Translations under genes and position numbers: made by a program
The notes under the pieces: generated by a model
The model's input: the letters and a program-made list of their open reading frames with translations, nothing else
Database searches by the model: none
What the model was told of the DNA's origin: nothing
Part shown: piece after piece, positions 1 to 8,198 of the stretch
Layout: each line of letters opens with the position of its first letter
Numbering within the stretch: position 1 is the first letter of the stretch
Origin: Luteimonas mephitis DSM 12574
Lineage (GTDB): Bacteria; Pseudomonadota; Gammaproteobacteria; Xanthomonadales; Xanthomonadaceae
DNA: 64,000 nucleotides
Direction: 5' to 3'
Assembly (NCBI RefSeq): GCF_000422305.1
Contig: NZ_KE383817.1
Location: 192,507 to 256,506 of the forward strand

Positions 1-660
1 GACGTCGACGGTCTTCTCGTCGCCCTTGGCCATGCCGACCAGCGCGTTCTCGATCTCCGGGAACATGCCGCCGGTGCCGATCACCGTCACGCCGCGCTCG
101 GCGCCTTCGGCCGGCAGGCGCTCGTCGCCGACCTGCGACCAGGTCTCCACGTCGACGGCGTCACCGGCCTGGGCCGGGCGTGTCACCGCGGTCCAGCTGC
201 GGCGCTGCATGCGCAGGTTCTCGATCATCCGGTCGATGTCGGCCTCGGTCACCTCGGACGTATGGCGGGTGACGTTGAGCTTCGACACGTCGATCTCGCC
301 GAAGTCCGGCACCACTTCGAACGTGGCCACGTAGGCCAGTTCCCTGTCGCCGCCGTCCTCGCTGCGTTCGATCTTCGGGCTGCCGGCCAGGCGCAGCGCG
401 TTGTCGCGCACGGCCTCGTCGAAGCCTTCGCGGAGCAGGCCATCCAAGACTTCGTCGCGCACCTGCTGGCCGAAGCGCTGCTCGATGACCCTGGCCGGCA
501 CCTTGCCGGGACGGAAACCCTTGATGCGGGCGGTGCGCGCGATTTCGCGCAGGCGACCGCCCACCTGGTCCTCGAGTCGCTCCGCCGGCAGGCGGAACGT
601 CATGCGGCGTTCGAGATTGCCCACGGATTCGACCGACACACGTGCATCTACAGCTGGCAT
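1..660 (-). CDS. tig: Trigger factor, N-terminal part (cut by window edge)
   Basis: Ribosome-associated chaperone that binds nascent chains at the exit tunnel and has a peptidyl-prolyl isomerase domain. The 220 residues present cover the N-terminal ribosome-binding domain, with the signature GFRPGKVP at about residues 48-55, and the start of the FKBP-like domain ([17 protein letters not shown] near the end). The C-terminal chaperone domain lies beyond the left edge. The ATG at 660 follows AGGAG with five-base spacing. The gene is divergent from the tRNA cluster. Identification is secure from the signature and overall sequence. Confidence 0.96.
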   Translation of the reverse strand, partial: MPAVDARVSVESVGNLERRMTFRLPAERLEDQVGGRLREIARTARIKGFRPGKVPARVIEQRFGQQVRDEVLDGLLREGFDEAVRDNALRLAGSPKIERSEDGGDRELAYVATFEVVPDFGEIDVSKLNVTRHTSEVTEADIDRMIENLRMQRRSWTAVTRPAQAGDAVDVETWSQVGDERLPAEGAERGVTVIGTGGMFPEIENALVGMAKGDEKTVDV

Positions 661-823
661 ACCCACTCCTGCGATCCGCGAGGCCTTCGCGGGGTGATGT
701 TGGAATTGATGTTGGAACCCGGACGCCGGGCGGCGGAAGGCGCTTAATGCGCCGGCCGGACGGCGGAACGCGCTAGTTTCGCTGATTCCGGCCCGGGCCG
801 CCAGCCGGAATCGCGCACGCGCG

Positions 824-852
824 TTGACAGCGGATCGCGCGCTCCGGACAAT
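824..852 (+). promoter_or_regulatory. Sigma-70 type promoter of the tRNA cluster
   Basis: TTGACA at 824-829 is a perfect -35 hexamer. It is followed after 17 bases by GACAAT (847-852), which matches four of six -10 positions. Transcription would begin near 859, about 50 bases before tRNA-Pro. The rest of 661-911 holds only the upstream region of tig, with no gene. Confidence 0.6.
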
Positions 853-911
853 GGCCGGCCTTCCGCGGACGTGGTATTGCCGGGGAGCCCGAACCAACCG
901 TGCGGCACCGG

Positions 912-988
912 CGGGGTATAGCGCAGTCTGGTAGCGCGCCTGCTTTGGGAGCAGGATGTCGGGGGTTCGAATCCCTCTACCCCGACCA
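912..988 (+). tRNA. tRNA-Pro (anticodon TGG)
   Basis: A 77-nt cloverleaf. The acceptor arm CGGGGTA (912-918) pairs with TACCCCG (978-984). The anticodon arm CCTGC/GCAGG encloses the loop TTTGGGA with anticodon TGG. The T arm carries GGTTCGAAT and CCA is encoded. It is the first gene of a five-tRNA cluster and lies 60 bases after the predicted promoter. Confidence 0.97.
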
Positions 989-1029
989 TCCGCCGACTGG
1001 ATCTTTCCGGCCCGCTATCATGCGCCCAG

Positions 1030-1106
1030 GCGCCCGTAGCTCAACCGGATAGAGCACCGGCCTTCTAAGCCGGTGGTTGCAGGTTCGAGTCCTGCCGGGC
1101 GCGCCA
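1030..1106 (+). tRNA. tRNA-Arg (anticodon TCT)
   Basis: A 77-nt cloverleaf. GCGCCCG (1030-1036) pairs with CGGGCGC (1096-1102). The anticodon stem CCGGC/GCCGG encloses loop CTTCTAA, giving anticodon TCT for AGA codons, which are rare in GC-rich genomes such as this one. CCA is encoded at 1104-1106. It lies 41 bases after tRNA-Pro. Confidence 0.97.
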
Positions 1107-1183
1107 GGAAGCAGGTTCCACCGGTGCCGGTCGCGCGGGCATCGTCGGAAAGCCCAGGCGGGTTCTCCGGAAGCGTTCCAATG

Positions 1184-1260
1184 GTGGCTGTAGCTCAGTT
1201 GGTTAGAGTCCTGGATTGTGATTCCAGATGTCGGGGGTTCGAGTCCCCTCAGCCACCCCA
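1184..1260 (+). tRNA. tRNA-His (anticodon GTG)
   Basis: GTGGCTG (1184-1190) pairs with CAGCCAC (1250-1256). The anticodon stem CTGGA/TCCAG holds loop TTGTGAT with anticodon GTG. The G at 1183 is the histidine-specific G at position -1 and faces C73 at 1257. CCA is encoded at 1258-1260. Confidence 0.97.
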
Positions 1261-1374
1261 CCTCCGCAGCCCGATGGCACGACGCATCGATGACTGCACG
1301 CCAACCGCGCCGGTCGCGGGCGGCGAAAAAATCGTTGTCGCGCGGCGCAAGGCTGCGTTACCATTCGTCATTCG

Positions 1375-1450
1375 GGGCCGTTAGCTCAGTTGGTAGAGCA
1401 GTTGACTCTTAATCAATAGGTCCAAGGTTCGAATCCTTGACGGCCCACCA
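1375..1450 (+). tRNA. tRNA-Lys (anticodon CTT)
   Basis: A 76-nt cloverleaf. GGGCCGT (1375-1381) pairs with ACGGCCC (1440-1446). The anticodon stem GTTGA/TCAAT encloses loop CTCTTAA, so the anticodon is CTT, reading AAG, the lysine codon preferred in GC-rich genomes. CCA is encoded, and an intrinsic terminator follows nine bases later. Confidence 0.96.
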
Positions 1451-1458
1451 AGACTTGA

Positions 1459-1486
1459 AGCGCCCGGGCAACCGGGCGCTTTTTTT
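1459..1486 (+). terminator. Intrinsic terminator after tRNA-Lys
   Basis: A perfect nine-base stem AGCGCCCGG / CCGGGCGCT (1459-1467, 1472-1480) with a four-base loop is followed by six further T residues. It should end the tRNA Pro-Arg-His-Lys transcript, so tRNA-Leu would need its own promoter or readthrough. Confidence 0.9.
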
Positions 1487-1553
1487 GTCGCCGGCGCATG
1501 GCGGCCGGCGCCGGCGCGTAAGATGCGCCTGCGCCGCGAGGCGCCCGGTCAGC

Positions 1554-1638
1554 GCGAAAGTGGCGGAATTGGTAGACGCCCTGGTTTTAGGTACCAGTGC
1601 CGCAAGGCGTGCGGGTTCGAGTCCCGCCTTTCGCACCA
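1554..1638 (+). tRNA. tRNA-Leu (anticodon TAG)
   Basis: An 85-nt class II tRNA with a long variable arm. GCGAAAG (1554-1560) pairs with CTTTCGC (1628-1634). The anticodon stem CTGGT/ACCAG encloses loop TTTAGGT, giving anticodon TAG for leucine CUN codons. CCA is encoded at 1636-1638. It lies beyond the terminator of the other four tRNAs. Confidence 0.96.
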
Positions 1639-1758
1639 CTGCTGCGGCCTGCGCGCCCGCTTTTCCCGGTAGCCTGTGTTCACGCACCGGCCACCTTGAA
1701 ACCGGTTGCCCTGTATCCTCATGTATGGCCTGAACCATTACTCCTTGCGAGGACCTCC

Positions 1759-2514
1759 ATGCGTAGCGGCAACCCGGCTCTGAAGGAATCCACCTTCCTC
1801 GACCTCGGCAGCGGCACCGTCGTCTCGCGCGCCGACGGCGCGATGACCCTGAACGGCACGATCAACAAGACCGGACTGCTGCTCCTGCTGGCCGTGATCA
1901 CGGCGGCGTTCGCCTGGAACCAGGTCGAAATCACCGCGGAAGGCATGACCGGCGGCCTCTACGTCTGGGGTGGGCTGATCGGCGGCTTCATCCTGGCGAT
2001 GGTCACGGTGTTCAAGAAGCAATGGGCACCGGTCACCGCGCCGATGTACGCGCTGGTGGAAGGCTTCTTCCTCGGCGGCATCTCGGCGGTCTTCGAGGCC
2101 AGGTATCCGGGCATCGCGTTCCAGGCCGTGCTGCTGACCTTCGGCACGCTGTTCGCGCTGCTGATGGCCTACCGCTCGGGGCTGATCAAGGCCACCGAGA
2201 ACTTCAAGCTCGGCGTGGTCGCGGCCACCGGCGGCATCGCGCTGGTGTACCTGGCGACGATCGTGCTGGGCTTCTTCGGGATCGACATCCCGATGATCCA
2301 CGGCAACGGCATCGTCGGCATCGGCTTCAGCCTGTTCGTGGTGGTGATCGCCGCGCTCAACCTGGTGCTCGACTTCGACTTCATCGAGACCGGCGTCGAG
2401 CGCGGTGCGCCGAAGTACATGGAGTGGTACGGCGCGTTCGGCCTGATGGTCACGCTGGTGTGGCTGTACATCGAGTTCCTGCGGCTGCTGTCGAAGCTGC
2501 AGTCGCGCGACTGA
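1759..2514 (+). CDS. Bax inhibitor-1 family (BAX inhibitor-like) inner membrane protein
   Basis: A 251-residue integral membrane protein. After a polar N terminus of about 35 residues (PALKESTFLD...) it has around seven hydrophobic segments separated by very short loops, ending in YIEFLRLLSKLQSRD. This architecture and the N-terminal motif fit the BAX inhibitor-like family (DUF4199/Bax1-I type, related to E. coli YccA and YbhL). Members are implicated in ion or proton leak and in FtsH modulation, but the role here is not shown. The ATG at 1759 is preceded by GAGG; a longer reading upstream runs through the tRNA-Leu region and is rejected. An intrinsic terminator follows 28 bases after the stop. 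Confidence 0.85.
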   Translation: MRSGNPALKESTFLDLGSGTVVSRADGAMTLNGTINKTGLLLLLAVITAAFAWNQVEITAEGMTGGLYVWGGLIGGFILAMVTVFKKQWAPVTAPMYALVEGFFLGGISAVFEARYPGIAFQAVLLTFGTLFALLMAYRSGLIKATENFKLGVVAATGGIALVYLATIVLGFFGIDIPMIHGNGIVGIGFSLFVVVIAALNLVLDFDFIETGVERGAPKYMEWYGAFGLMVTLVWLYIEFLRLLSKLQSRD

Positions 2515-2541
2515 CACCTCCCGGCTGGTTGCAGATGGAAG

Positions 2542-2562
2542 AAGGCGCTTCGGCGCCTTTTT
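2542..2562 (+). terminator. Intrinsic terminator after the Bax-like gene
   Basis: AAGGCGC (2542-2548), loop TTCG, GCGCCTT (2553-2559), then a T run. The UUCG tetraloop stem and T tract make this a strong terminator for the gene ending at 2514. Confidence 0.9.
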
Positions 2563-2606
2563 CCGTTTTCTGCTGCCTCTCGTAGGCGCGCAGCCGAATC
2601 GAGCAC

Positions 2607-2686
2607 TGTAGGAGCGGCTTCAGCCGCGAGCTCTGTCGAGCGGCGATGCGACCTGCGAAAAGCTCGCGGCTGAAGCCGCTCCTACA
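2607..2686. repeat. REP-like inverted repeat, perfect 26-bp arms
   Basis: The left arm 2607-2632 reads TGTAGGAGCGGCTTCAGCCG then CGAGCT; the right arm 2661-2686 is its exact reverse complement. The arms are separated by 28 bases. Each arm also contains its own small palindrome (CGGCTTCAGCCG). It lies between the convergent Bax-like and NhaC genes. Degenerate relatives occur at 16152, 19371, 24815, 26827 and 55434. Confidence 0.9.
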
Positions 2687-2718
2687 AGAACACCGGTGCG
2701 AGAGCGCGCCGGCCCGGC

Positions 2719-4044
2719 CTATGCTGCTTCGGGCAGCGTGGCTGCCGACGCGCGCCTCGCGGGCCAGAGCATGAAGCCGACCGCCACCGCGGCCAGGATC
2801 CAGCAGTAGTACACCTTGCCGGCCAGCGCCAGCGGCGAGACGGCGGCCAGCGAACCGGCCAGCAGGATCTGCGCGCCGTACGGCAGCACGCCCTGGACCA
2901 CGCAGGCGAAGATGTCGAGCAGGCTCGCAGATCGCTTCGGCGTGATGCCGTGGCGCTGCGCGATGTCCTTCGCCACGCCGCCGCCGACCAGGATCGCCAC
3001 GGTGTTGTTGGCGGTGAACGCATCGCCCAGCGCCGACAGCGCCGCGATGCTGAATTCGCCCGCCCGCCGACCGGTGCGACCACGCGCGAAGCGGGCGATC
3101 GCATCGGCCAGCCACTGCAGGCCGCCACCGGCCCTGGCCAGCGCCGCCAGCCCGCCGATCAGCAGCGACAGCAGGGTGATCTCGACCATGCTCTCGTAGC
3201 CGCCGTAGATGTCGCCGGCGAAGGCCTGCCAGTCGTAGCCGGGCGACAGCACGAAGCCGAATACCCCGGCCAACGCGATGCCGATGCCCAGCACCACGAT
3301 CACGTTCAGCCCGCCCAGCGCCAGCCCCAGCACGGCCAGGTACGGCACCACCAGCCACTTCGATGGCGCGTCGGGCGCGTCCACCGGCGCCGCGTCGCCG
3401 AGGAAGCCAAGCAGCAACGCGGTGGCGAGCGCAGCCGGCAGCGCGATGCGGAAATTCTCGCGGAACTTGTCGCGCATCCCGCAGCCCTGGCTGCGGGTGG
3501 CGGCGATGGTGGTGTCGGAGATCACCGACAGGTTGTCGCCGAACATCGCCCCGCCGATGACCGCGCCGACGACCAGCGCGCGGTCCAGCCCCGCGGCGTC
3601 GGCCACGCCGAGCGCGATCGGCACCACGGCCGCGATCGTGCCCATCGAGGTGCCGATCGACAGCGACACGAAGCCCGCCACCAGGAACAGCCCTGGCAGG
3701 ATCAGCGCCGGCGGCAGCGCGCCCAGCCCCAGCGCGACCACGGCATCGACCGCGCCGATCGCCTTGGACACCATCGCGAACGCGCCCGCGAGCAGGAAGA
3801 TCAGGCACATCAGCACGACGTTGCTGTCGCCCATCCCGGCCAGCAGCGTGTCCAGCGCCTTGAGGCCGCGCCGGTGCGCGAGCCACGCGGCCAGCGCCAG
3901 TGCCGGCAGGATCGCCACCGGCGCGCGCAGCTGGTAGAAGCCCATGGCTTCGCCGCGCAGGGTGAACCAGATCCCGGCGCCGAAGAACAGCGCCAGGAAC
4001 AGCAGCAGCGGGGTCAGCGCGACGGCACTCGGGCGAACTTGCAT
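2719..4044 (-). CDS. Na+/H+ antiporter, NhaC family
   Basis: A 441-residue polytopic inner-membrane protein with about eleven hydrophobic helices. Family-type motifs include SIGTSMGTIAAVVPIALG (around residues 140-160), GAMFGDNLSVISDTTIAATR, in which polar Asp and Thr residues sit in a membrane region, and ALGDAFTANNTVAILVGGG near the C terminus. NhaC proteins exchange Na+ for H+. The closely related branch that includes amino acid/Na+ antiporters cannot be excluded, so the substrate is inferred. The ATG at 4044 follows GGATAAAGCG. A longer frame extends upstream but encodes low-complexity basic sequence unlike the family. Confidence 0.82.
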   Translation of the reverse strand: MQVRPSAVALTPLLLFLALFFGAGIWFTLRGEAMGFYQLRAPVAILPALALAAWLAHRRGLKALDTLLAGMGDSNVVLMCLIFLLAGAFAMVSKAIGAVDAVVALGLGALPPALILPGLFLVAGFVSLSIGTSMGTIAAVVPIALGVADAAGLDRALVVGAVIGGAMFGDNLSVISDTTIAATRSQGCGMRDKFRENFRIALPAALATALLLGFLGDAAPVDAPDAPSKWLVVPYLAVLGLALGGLNVIVVLGIGIALAGVFGFVLSPGYDWQAFAGDIYGGYESMVEITLLSLLIGGLAALARAGGGLQWLADAIARFARGRTGRRAGEFSIAALSALGDAFTANNTVAILVGGGVAKDIAQRHGITPKRSASLLDIFACVVQGVLPYGAQILLAGSLAAVSPLALAGKVYYCWILAAVAVGFMLWPARRASAATLPEAA

Positions 4045-4408
4045 CGCTTTATCCGGATGAAAAGATTCCGGATTGTGCGGCGCAGCACGCGCGCTGTCCA
4101 CGGCCAGGGGTGGAAAAGCGGCGTTCCACGCGCGGGACGAAGCCCGGGCCGGTCCTGCTGCGCCTCCGGGATCCGCCTGCACCAAGGCGACCCCTGAATC
4201 CCTTGCCCGCACAGGCGCATGCCCGGGTACGCGTCGGCGGAAGGTCGCGGAGCGGCGGCAGCGGCTCGAGCCTCGCCGACGCCGAGGCGGAAGCAGGCTG
4301 CCGGCGTCTACTTCGGAGCGGAACACCTGGCCGCGACGCCGGCCCGGGACGCGCCGGAAACGGAACGGGGCGCCGAAGCGCCCCGTCCATCCCGCGACAC
4401 CGCGTGGA
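4045..4408. other. Intergenic region without a recognised gene
   Basis: This stretch separates the start of the NhaC-type gene from the stop of the isocitrate dehydrogenase gene, both on the minus strand. It would hold the NhaC promoter. Several frames are open across it, but their translations are arginine-rich and unlike any family I know. I see no RNA gene or clear terminator. Confidence 0.5.
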
Positions 4409-5422
4409 TCAGGCCGCGGCGCGGCTGGCAATCGCCCTGGCGAACGACATCGTGGTGCCGGCTCCGCCCAGGTCCGGGGTCAGCGAATCCTTCGCTTCCA
4501 GCGTGGCGACGATGGCGTCGCGCAGCTTCTGCGCCTGCGCCGGCATGCCGAGATGGTCGAGCATCTGCGCCGCGCCCAGCAGCAGCGCGCAGGGGTTGGC
4601 GACGCCCTTGCCGGCGATGTCCGGGGCCGAGCCGTGCACGGCCTCGAAGATGGCCACTTCCTCGCCGATGTTCGCCCCCGGGGTGAGGCCGAGGCCGCCG
4701 ATCAGGCCGGCGCACAGGTCGGAGATGATGTCGCCGAACAGGTTGGTGGTCACGATGATGTCGAACTGCTCGGGATCCATCACCAGCTGCATGCAGGTGT
4801 TGTCGACGATCATCTCGTTGCACTGGATTTCCGGATACTGCGCGGCCACTTCGCGCGCCACCTTCAGGAACAGGCCGGAGGTCGACTTCAGGATGTTGGC
4901 CTTGTGCACCACCGTGACCTTCTTGCGGCCGGTCTTGCGGGCCAGGTCGAACGCATAGCGGACGATGCGCTCGGAGCCCTTGCGGGTGACCTTCTGGACC
5001 AGCGTGGCGGTGGCGCCGTCGTCGGTGACTTCCTGGCCTTCGCCGATGTACGCGCCTTCGGTGTTCTCGCGCACCGTGATCAGGTCGACGCCGGTGGGGA
5101 AGCGCGAGCGGGTATTGGGGAACGACCTGGCCGGGCGCACGTTGGCGTACAGGTCGAAGCGCTTGCGCAGTTCGACGTTGATCGACGAGAAACCTTCGCC
5201 AACCGGCGTGGTCAGCGGGCTCTTGAGCGCGACCTTGTTGCTGCGGATCGAATCCATGGTCGCCTGCGGCAGCAGTTCGCCATGCTTGTCGAGCGCGGCC
5301 ATGCCGGCATCGGCTTCCTCATAGGCCAGCCCGAGGCCCATGGCGTCGAGCACGTGCAGGGTGGCATCCATGATTTCCGGGCCGATGCCATCGCCGCGGA
5401 TGACGGTAATCGTGTGGGTCAT
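4409..5422 (-). CDS. icd: Isocitrate dehydrogenase, NAD-type
   Basis: Oxidative decarboxylation of isocitrate to 2-oxoglutarate in the TCA cycle. The protein has 337 residues. The substrate loop reads FSSINVELRKRFDLYANVRP (about 78-97); the Ser-x-Asn pattern (S80, N82) is the isocitrate dehydrogenase hallmark, as opposed to isopropylmalate dehydrogenase. The metal and cofactor region includes NLFGDIISDLCAG and EAVHGSAPDIAGKG. At the cofactor discriminating site the pair Asp-Ile replaces the Lys-Tyr of E. coli NADP enzyme, which points to NAD use. Start chosen at the ATG giving MTHTITVIRGDGIGPE; an ATG five codons earlier is possible. It is monocistronic in appearance. Confidence 0.9.
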   Translation of the reverse strand: MTHTITVIRGDGIGPEIMDATLHVLDAMGLGLAYEEADAGMAALDKHGELLPQATMDSIRSNKVALKSPLTTPVGEGFSSINVELRKRFDLYANVRPARSFPNTRSRFPTGVDLITVRENTEGAYIGEGQEVTDDGATATLVQKVTRKGSERIVRYAFDLARKTGRKKVTVVHKANILKSTSGLFLKVAREVAAQYPEIQCNEMIVDNTCMQLVMDPEQFDIIVTTNLFGDIISDLCAGLIGGLGLTPGANIGEEVAIFEAVHGSAPDIAGKGVANPCALLLGAAQMLDHLGMPAQAQKLRDAIVATLEAKDSLTPDLGGAGTTMSFARAIASRAAA

Positions 5423-5580
5423 GCGTGTGGGGTCCATGCAGGAGGGCGCCGGGGCGGGGTTGCCGGGCGCCAGGGGGCGAAAAACAGCCGCTTATTATGC
5501 CGGATGGGGCAGGGCCACGCCCGCGCGTGCGTTCATGCGAAGGCGTGGATGTCGCCTGCGGGCAGGCGCCGCCGTGGTCT

Positions 5581-5982
5581 TCAGCCGTGGTCGTGCACGG
5601 CCGGCGCGCCCGCTTCGCCCTGCTCCAGCCGGTCGAGGAAATCCACCGCGCGTCGCAGGTGCGGAATCACGATGCTGCCGCCGACCACCAGCCCCACCGA
5701 GAACGCCTCGAACATCTCGTCGCGGGTGACGCCGGCATCGCGGCACTGGGCCACGTGGTAGCTGATGCAGTCGTCGCAGCGCAGCACCAGCGACGCCACC
5801 AGGCCCAGCAGTTCCTTGGTCTTCACATCCAGCGCGCCGGCCTGGTAGGCCTGGGTGTCGAGCGCGAAGAACCGCCGCACCACCTGATTGGGCTCGGCCA
5901 GGATCCTGTCGTTCATCCTCTGCCGGAATTCGGTGAACTCGGCGATGCGGTCGCCCTCGCCTCCTGCCTTGCCCGCGCTCAC
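5581..5982 (-). CDS. AhpD-like carboxymuconolactone decarboxylase family protein
   Basis: A 133-residue helical protein of the carboxymuconolactone decarboxylase/AhpD superfamily. It carries the redox motif C69-D-D-C72-x-x-x-H76 (RCDDCISYH), seen in peroxidase-type members that reduce peroxides or peroxiredoxins through a dithiol. A second Cys is at about 80. The GTG start at 5982 overlaps the stop of the upstream glutaredoxin gene (GTGA), so the two are probably translationally coupled. The pairing of a dithiol AhpD-like protein with a glutaredoxin suggests a common thiol redox role; this is inference. No specific substrate can be named. Confidence 0.85.
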   Translation of the reverse strand: MSAGKAGGEGDRIAEFTEFRQRMNDRILAEPNQVVRRFFALDTQAYQAGALDVKTKELLGLVASLVLRCDDCISYHVAQCRDAGVTRDEMFEAFSVGLVVGGSIVIPHLRRAVDFLDRLEQGEAGAPAVHDHG

Positions 5983-6257
5983 GAGGCTTCCCCGGCGAGC
6001 AGCGGCTCGAGCTTGCCGGCGCGGTGCAGCGCCATCAGGTCGTCGTAGCCGCCCACGTGGGTCTCGCCGATGAAGATCTGCGGCACGCTGGTGCGGCGCG
6101 CGAGCGCGACCATCTTCTCGCGCTGCGCCGGGTCGGTGTCGATCCGCACTTCGTTCCAGTCCAGGCCGCGGCTCTTGAGGAAGTTCTTGGCGGCGACGCA
6201 ATAGCCGCAGGTGGCGCTGGTGTAGAGGGTGATCTGCGGCTGGGACGGGGCATTCAA
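5979..6257 (-). CDS. grxC: Glutaredoxin (Grx3 type) with CGYC active site
   Basis: A small thiol-disulfide oxidoreductase that uses glutathione. It has 92 residues with a thioredoxin fold: beta strand PQITLYTSA, active site C17-G-Y-C20, then TSVPQIFIG containing the cis-proline loop and VGGYDDLMALHRAGKLEPLL at the C terminus. Most glutaredoxins of this class have CPYC, so Gly in place of Pro is unusual and could shift the redox potential. I chose the TTG at 6257 because AGGAG lies eight bases upstream and the length fits the family. An ATG at 6341 would add 28 residues without a good ribosome binding site. Overlaps the AhpD-like gene by four bases. Confidence 0.87.
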   Translation of the reverse strand: MNAPSQPQITLYTSATCGYCVAAKNFLKSRGLDWNEVRIDTDPAQREKMVALARRTSVPQIFIGETHVGGYDDLMALHRAGKLEPLLAGEAS

Positions 6258-6438
6258 GGCGGACTCCTGAAACTCGGCGGGCCATGCATGGTCGAATGTT
6301 GCGGCCCGGATGCCAAGCGTCAACCTCCGTGCATGGAACACTGAATGACCCCGCGTGGCGGGTCAGGGCCTGTTAACGCGGCTCGACGCGGCCCTGCCCA
6401 TCCTGCACCCTGCACCCATGCTCCATCGAAGAGACCCC

Positions 6439-8016
6439 ATGCGCCTACCTGCCGCCGTCGCCGCCCTGATGTTCGCCGTCGCCAGCGTGTGCGCACCCGC
6501 GCAGGAGGGCGCGCGCCTGCCCGACATCGGCTCCTCCGCCGGCACCGTGCTCAGCCCCGCCGACCAGAAGGCCTACGGCCAGATGATGCTGGCCCAGCTG
6601 CGCAACTACGACTACATCCTCGAGGACCCGCTGGTCGACACCTGGCTGCGCGGTCTCGGCAGCCGGCTCGCCGCCGCCAGCGACGACCCCAGGCAGTCCT
6701 TCACCTTCTTCATGATGAAGGACCGCCAGGTCAACGCCTTCGCCACCGTGGGCGGCTATGTCGGCGTCAACGCGGGGCTGGTGCTGGTGGCCGACACCGA
6801 GGACGAGGTCGCCGGCGTGCTCGGCCACGAGATCGCGCACGTCACCCAGTCGCACGTGCTGCGCAGCGTCGAGCGCGCGCAGCGCGACAGCGTGCCGATC
6901 CTGCTGGCGATGCTGGGCGCGATCGCGATCGCGCAGTCCGGCAGCAGTTCGTCGGGCGACGCGGCGATGGCGGCCATGGCCAGCGCCCAGGGCATCGCCG
7001 CGCAGCGCCAGATCAACTACACCCGCAGCAACGAATCGGAGGCCGACCGCATCGGTATCCGCACCATGGCGCGCAGCGGCTACGACCCCGCGGCGATGGC
7101 GCAGATGTTCGAGCGCATGCAGGCACTGGAGCGCGGCAACCAGGGCGGCGAGAAGGACCGCACCCCGGACTACCTGCGCAGCCACCCGGTCACCACCACC
7201 CGCATCGCCGAGGCCAAGGAGCGCGCGGCGAAGATGGCGCAGGACGATCCGCGCTTCGTCCCCGCGTTCACCTCCAGCGACAACCCGCTGCTGCCGTCCT
7301 CGCTGCAGATCAGTACCGCGCCCGCGGGCGGCGACAGCGTCCAGTTCGGCTGGGTGCGCGAGCGCCTGCGCGCGCTCAGCGCCAACACGCCGACGGCGGC
7401 GATCAACGAATACGAGCGCATGCGCCGCATCGGCGAGCTCAGCGCCGCGCAGCGCTACGGGCTGGCGTACGCCCACCTTCTCGCCGGCCACGGCGACGAC
7501 GCGGCGAAGGAGCTGGCGCCGCTGCTGGACAGGTACCCCGGCGACACCTGGCTGCTGCTGGCGATGGCCCAGGCCAAGGCGCGCGCCGGAAACCCTGCGG
7601 CGGCCTATGCGATCTTCGAGGACATGCTGGCGCGGATGCCGCGCAACCGCGCGGTTGCGCTGACCTATGCCGGGGTGCTGGCCGAACGCAACAACGCCGC
7701 CGCCGGCAAGCGCGCGCAGGACGTTCTGCGGCCGCTGCTGGCCAGCGCCGGGGACGACCCGCTGTTCCAGAGCACGTTCGCCCGGGTCAACGAGATCGCC
7801 GGCGACCCGATCCGCGCCGGCGAGGCGTGGGCCGAGGCCGCCTACCTCAACGGTCGCCCGGAGCGGGCCCTGGTCCAGCTCAACAACCTGAAGAAGCGCA
7901 GCGACCTGGACTATTACGCCCGCGCCCGCATCGACGCGCGCATCGCCGCGATCACGCCATCGGTGCTCGAGCTGCGGCGCCAGGGCGTCCGCGACCCGGA
8001 TCTGGATCGGAGATAG
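6439..8016 (+). CDS. BepA-like periplasmic M48 zinc metalloprotease with TPR repeats
   Basis: A 525-residue secreted protease and chaperone of the BepA (YfgC) type, which in E. coli helps assemble LptD and degrades stalled outer-membrane proteins. It begins with a signal peptide (MRLPAAVAALMFAVASVCAPAQ). The M48 domain holds H130-E-I-A-H134 and the third zinc ligand in NESEADRIG (about residue 200). The C-terminal third, after about residue 330, is built of TPR helices (LLLAMAQAKARAGNPAAAYA). The ATG at 6439 follows GAAGAGA; an ATG seven codons earlier is possible. The gene stands alone, with repeat-rich DNA right after its stop. The bepA name is likely but not proven. Confidence 0.88.
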   Translation: MRLPAAVAALMFAVASVCAPAQEGARLPDIGSSAGTVLSPADQKAYGQMMLAQLRNYDYILEDPLVDTWLRGLGSRLAAASDDPRQSFTFFMMKDRQVNAFATVGGYVGVNAGLVLVADTEDEVAGVLGHEIAHVTQSHVLRSVERAQRDSVPILLAMLGAIAIAQSGSSSSGDAAMAAMASAQGIAAQRQINYTRSNESEADRIGIRTMARSGYDPAAMAQMFERMQALERGNQGGEKDRTPDYLRSHPVTTTRIAEAKERAAKMAQDDPRFVPAFTSSDNPLLPSSLQISTAPAGGDSVQFGWVRERLRALSANTPTAAINEYERMRRIGELSAAQRYGLAYAHLLAGHGDDAAKELAPLLDRYPGDTWLLLAMAQAKARAGNPAAAYAIFEDMLARMPRNRAVALTYAGVLAERNNAAAGKRAQDVLRPLLASAGDDPLFQSTFARVNEIAGDPIRAGEAWAEAAYLNGRPERALVQLNNLKKRSDLDYYARARIDARIAAITPSVLELRRQGVRDPDLDRR

Positions 8017-8121
8017 GGATCTGGGATCTGGGATCTGGGATCTTGGGGCTAGGGGCTGAGGGCTGAGGGCTGGGCTCGAAGACAATCGGCGCTGCTCCAG
8101 CCCCAACCTCCAGATCCCGGG
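8016..8121. repeat. GGGATC-type inverted repeat element
   Basis: The left side has four tandem copies of GGGATCT followed by repeats of GGGCTGA and GGGGCT (8017-8076). The right side ends in CCAACCTCCAGATCCCGGGC, which is complementary to the left. It starts at the stop codon of the M48 gene and ends directly at the Pho box. It resembles the GGGATT elements elsewhere in the window. Confidence 0.7.
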
Positions 8122-8122
8122 C

Positions 8123-8140
8123 CTGTCACGTCTCTGTCAC
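8123..8140 (+). promoter_or_regulatory. PhoB box upstream of phoB
   Basis: Two perfect CTGTCAC heptamers, at 8123-8129 and 8134-8140, are spaced by four bases. This matches the Pho box (two CTGTCAT-like repeats 11 bp apart) bound by phosphorylated PhoB. TAGTCT at 8148-8153 is a suitable -10 element. The site lies 58 bases before phoB and implies positive autoregulation of the phoB-phoR-ppk-ppx unit. Confidence 0.85.
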
Positions 8141-8198
8141 AAAAACGTAGTCTACTGGCCGCATCCGGAGTCCCACGGAATCCCAGACGCGACCCGCC

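Noticed and set aside
1073-1738. Open frames across the tRNA genes
   Set aside because: They overlap four well-formed cloverleaf tRNAs and have no homology that I recognise.
2719-4431. 570-residue version of the NhaC-type protein
   Set aside because: The extra 129 N-terminal residues are basic and low complexity, whereas the family starts near MQVRPSAVALTPLLLFL with a good ribosome binding site.
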